Shown: positions 5,548 to 6,718 of the stretch, in pieces | Numbering within the stretch: position 1 is the stretch's first letter | Layout: every line of letters starts with the position of its first letter | Source of the DNA: Bacillota bacterium | GTDB lineage: Bacteria > Bacillota > Limnochordia > Limnochordales > ZCTH02-B6 | Direction: 5' to 3' | Assembly: GCA_017578085.1 (NCBI GenBank) | Contig: PKQR01000125.1 | Coordinates: 1 to 6,718 of the forward strand | Length of the DNA stretch: 6,718 bases | Translations under genes and position numbers: made by a program | Notes under the pieces: model-generated | What the model was told of the DNA's origin: nothing | What the model saw: only the letters and a program-made list of their open reading frames with translations | The model's database searches: none

Positions 5548-5688
5548 ATGGAGCTGGAGGAACGGGTCGAGGAGGAGACGCCGGTCCTGCCTGAGACGGG
5601 CGAGGCGCCGGTACCGCCATGGCTGGTCGGCCTCAGCGTAGCGCTGGTGGTCTGGGCCGGCTGGTACCTGGTGCTCTCCATCCGCTAA
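5548..5688 (+). CDS. Small tail-anchored-like membrane protein, 46 aa
   Basis: Family not recognised. ATG 5548 follows GGGGGTGA (5534-5541) with 6-nt spacing; TAA is at 5686-5688. Residues 1-20 are strongly acidic (eight Glu, one Arg). PVPPW (21-25) leads into one hydrophobic span (about 25-43, LVGLSVALVVWAGWYLVL) and the chain ends in SIR. The charge distribution predicts an outside N-terminus and an inside C-terminus, opposite to the preceding 49-aa protein. The architecture, a short N-terminal stretch plus one helix of about 20 residues, is reminiscent of the tiny subunit IIa of ba3-type cytochrome oxidases, but no oxidase genes are in view and the likeness is weak. Residues 14-18 read LPETG, discussed separately. 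A 6-bp GC hairpin and the leuS promoter follow directly. Confidence 0.6.
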   Translation: MELEERVEEETPVLPETGEAPVPPWLVGLSVALVVWAGWYLVLSIR

Positions 5689-5689
5689 A

Positions 5690-5705
5690 GGCCGCAGGGG
5701 CGGCC
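5690..5705. other. GC hairpin between the small membrane gene and the leuS promoter
   Basis: GGCCGC (5690-5695) and GCGGCC (5700-5705) form a perfect 6-bp stem with a 4-nt loop. It begins 2 nt after the TAA and ends 1 nt before the leuS -35. Without a T-run it would be at best a weak terminator or insulator. Confidence 0.4.
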
Positions 5706-5706
5706 G

Positions 5707-5735
5707 TTGACAGCGGCGGAGGCGTGTGCTAGGAT
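5707..5735 (+). promoter_or_regulatory. leuS promoter (sigma-A type)
   Basis: A perfect -35 TTGACA (5707-5712), a 17-nt spacer, and TAGGAT as -10 (5730-5735, 4 of 6 matches). Predicted start near 5742 gives a leader of about 380 nt containing the T-box. Confidence 0.85.
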
Positions 5736-5741
5736 CATAGG

Positions 5742-6103
5742 CACCATCCACGCACTATGGGTAAAATTATGAAAGGCGATGATGGGGAGTAATAGGCCGC
5801 GGCTCGGTTTGCAGAGAGCCATCGGCTGGTGCGAGATGGCACCTGAGCGCGACCGAAACTCGCCCCGGAGTCGTTCCCCGAACGTCTCGGCAGCCGACGG
5901 GGCCGCATAGGGTGGCTCGCTAAGCCGCACCGGACGGTGAGGCGAGAGGCCGGGGCCAGTAGACGGGACCGGGTTCCGCCCGTTACCGCGGAATGGCACC
6001 GGGAGACCGGGGCCGCAGAGGGGGCCGCACCAGCGGCCAATTAGAGTGGTACCGCGGAAGGTTTGTGCCTTTCGTCTCTAAGGGGACGGAAGGCGCTTTT
6101 TTG
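5742..6103 (+). promoter_or_regulatory. T-box riboswitch (tRNA-Leu responsive) upstream of leuS
   Basis: A transcription-attenuating leader that binds uncharged tRNA and then blocks terminator formation. Stem I shows GATGATGGGGAGTAAT (5779-5794) on the 5' side, with AGTA for the loop-E fold. It also has the distal AGAGAG (5813-5818) and GGCTGGTGCGAG (5824-5835) motifs. GCTC (5802-5805) pairs with GAGC (5845-5848), and GGGG (5785-5788) pairs with CCCC (5863-5866). Between these helices lies GAAACTC, placing the specifier codon CTC (Leu) at 5859-5861. CCGTTA (5980-5985) follows the stem III region. The canonical T-box AGAGTGGTACCGCGG (6043-6057) would pair its bulge with the tRNA 3' end. Induced when tRNA-Leu (GAG anticodon) is uncharged. 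The 5' end is inferred from the promoter. Confidence 0.95.
6065..6102 (+). terminator. T-box attenuator terminator
   Basis: A 14-bp stem (6065-6078 with 6083-6096, some G-U pairs), loop TAAG (6079-6082), then six T (6097-6102). It lies just downstream of the antiterminator sequence and 18 nt before leuS, the expected geometry of a transcription-control T-box. Confidence 0.92.
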
Positions 6104-6120
6104 TAGCGAGGTGCATGAAG

Positions 6121-6718
6121 ATGGAACGCACGGCGACCATGAGGCCCACCACCTACGATTTCGAGGCAGTGGAGCGGAAATGGCAGCGGGTTTGGGATGA
6201 ACTGCAGCTGTACCGGGTGTACGAGGATCCGTCCAAGCCCAAGTACTACGTGCTTGAGATGTTTCCATACCCCTCGGGGAAGCTGCACATGGGCCACGTG
6301 CGTAATTACACCATCGGCGACGTGGTGGCGCGTTATAAGCGCATGCGCGGTTTCAACGTGCTGCACCCGATGGGCTGGGACGCGTTTGGCTTGCCGGCGG
6401 AAAACGCGGCCATCCAGCACAACATCCACCCGAGCGCGTGGACGTGGGACAACATCGACTACATGCGCAAGCAGCTGAAGCGGCTGGGCATCAGCTACGA
6501 TTGGAGCCGCGAGGTTGCTTCGTGCCACCCCGACTACTACCGCTGGACCCAGTGGCTCTTCTTGCAGTTTTACAAGGCCGGGCTGGTGGAGAAGAAGCGG
6601 GCGCCGGTCAACTGGTGTCCCAAGTGCCAGACGGTGCTGGCCAACGAGCAGGTGGTCGACGGCTGCTGCGAGCGCTGCGATACGCCGGTGACGGTGCGGG
6701 ACCTCGAGCAGTGGTTTT
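6121..6718 (+). CDS. leuS: Leucyl-tRNA synthetase, N-terminal part (cut by window)
   Basis: Class I aminoacyl-tRNA synthetase charging tRNA-Leu in the cytosol. 199 codons are present and the frame is open at the right edge; bacterial LeuRS is usually 800-880 aa. Visible: the N-terminal YDFEAVERKWQRVWDE (12-27), the Rossmann-fold entry YVLEMFPYPSGKLHMGHVRN (43-62) with the HIGH signature as HMGH (56-59), GDVVARYKRMRG (66-77), MGWDAFGLPAENAA (84-97), and WCPKC (165-169) opening a zinc finger whose second cysteine pair is C183/C186. ATG 6121 has AGGTG (6109-6113) 7 nt upstream. ATG 6115 is in frame but too close to that site, and ATG 6139 is a further possibility. The KMSKS motif and the editing domain lie beyond the window. 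Controlled by the T-box leader upstream. Confidence 0.97.
   Translation, partial: MERTATMRPTTYDFEAVERKWQRVWDELQLYRVYEDPSKPKYYVLEMFPYPSGKLHMGHVRNYTIGDVVARYKRMRGFNVLHPMGWDAFGLPAENAAIQHNIHPSAWTWDNIDYMRKQLKRLGISYDWSREVASCHPDYYRWTQWLFLQFYKAGLVEKKRAPVNWCPKCQTVLANEQVVDGCCERCDTPVTVRDLEQWF

Noticed and set aside
5490..5594. 34-codon frame starting at the TGATG overlap after the 49-aa protein
   Set aside because: Gly/Arg-rich with no hydrophobic or conserved feature, overlapped by the better supported 46-aa frame with its own ribosome binding site.
4849..5751. Minus-strand open frame of 300 codons over the glycosyltransferase 3' end and the small genes
   Set aside because: No motif, no suitable ribosome binding site seen, and it runs against a conserved coding frame and a promoter.
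5983..6528. Minus-strand open frame of 181 codons across the T-box and leuS
   Set aside because: Antisense to unmistakable leuS sequence and to a structured leader RNA.
1..6718. CRISPR array, transposon ends, tRNA genes or phage genes
   Set aside because: I looked for regularly spaced repeats, terminal inverted repeats, tRNA-like folds and transposase or integrase motifs and found none.

Overview
The window is a dense, GC-rich (by eye roughly two-thirds G+C) stretch of bacterial chromosome. Three signals point to a high-GC, deep-branching member of the Bacillota (Firmicutes), such as Symbiobacterium- or Thermaerobacter-like or Limnochordia-like clades: a T-box leader in front of leuS, strong Shine-Dalgarno sites with frequent TTG/GTG starts, and an RNase P RNA of the ancestral A type rather than the Bacillus B type. 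The lineage is an inference; no species-specific marker is visible.

Layout. (1) Positions 1-1462, minus strand: the N-terminal 487 codons of a large chelatase subunit of the ChlH/BchH (magnesium chelatase H) type, cut by the left edge. (2) A 150-bp divergent intergenic gap. (3) 1613-2818, plus strand: an archaeal-type, cofactor-independent phosphoglycerate mutase (ApgM). (4) A 157-bp gap with an inverted repeat, then 2976-3440, plus: a small Nudix hydrolase. (5) 3475-3966, minus: a complete RNase P RNA unit made of promoter, 5' leader hairpin, P RNA and a strong intrinsic terminator, convergent with the Nudix gene. (6) 3960-5263, plus: a GT4 glycosyltransferase of the diacylglycerol-glucosyltransferase-like group, whose promoter overlaps that of rnpB back to back. 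(7) 5341-5688, plus: two tiny single-pass membrane proteins (49 and 46 aa), each with a good ribosome binding site and both easily missed by gene callers. (8) 5707-6718, plus: a sigma-A-type promoter, a T-box riboswitch with a readable CUC (Leu) specifier and a terminator, and the first 199 codons of leuS, cut by the right edge.

How the parts relate. This is mostly a run of housekeeping and envelope genes, not a single pathway or a mobile island. LeuS is controlled by uncharged tRNA-Leu through the T-box. RNase P RNA and the glycosyltransferase fire divergently from one shared control region. The ChlH-like subunit would need small I/D-type ATPase partners, which are not in this window. I see no transposase, CRISPR array, tRNA, phage or defence gene. 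The least explained items are the chelatase subunit in what looks like a non-phototroph, the two micro-membrane proteins, and the structured repeats around rnpB.
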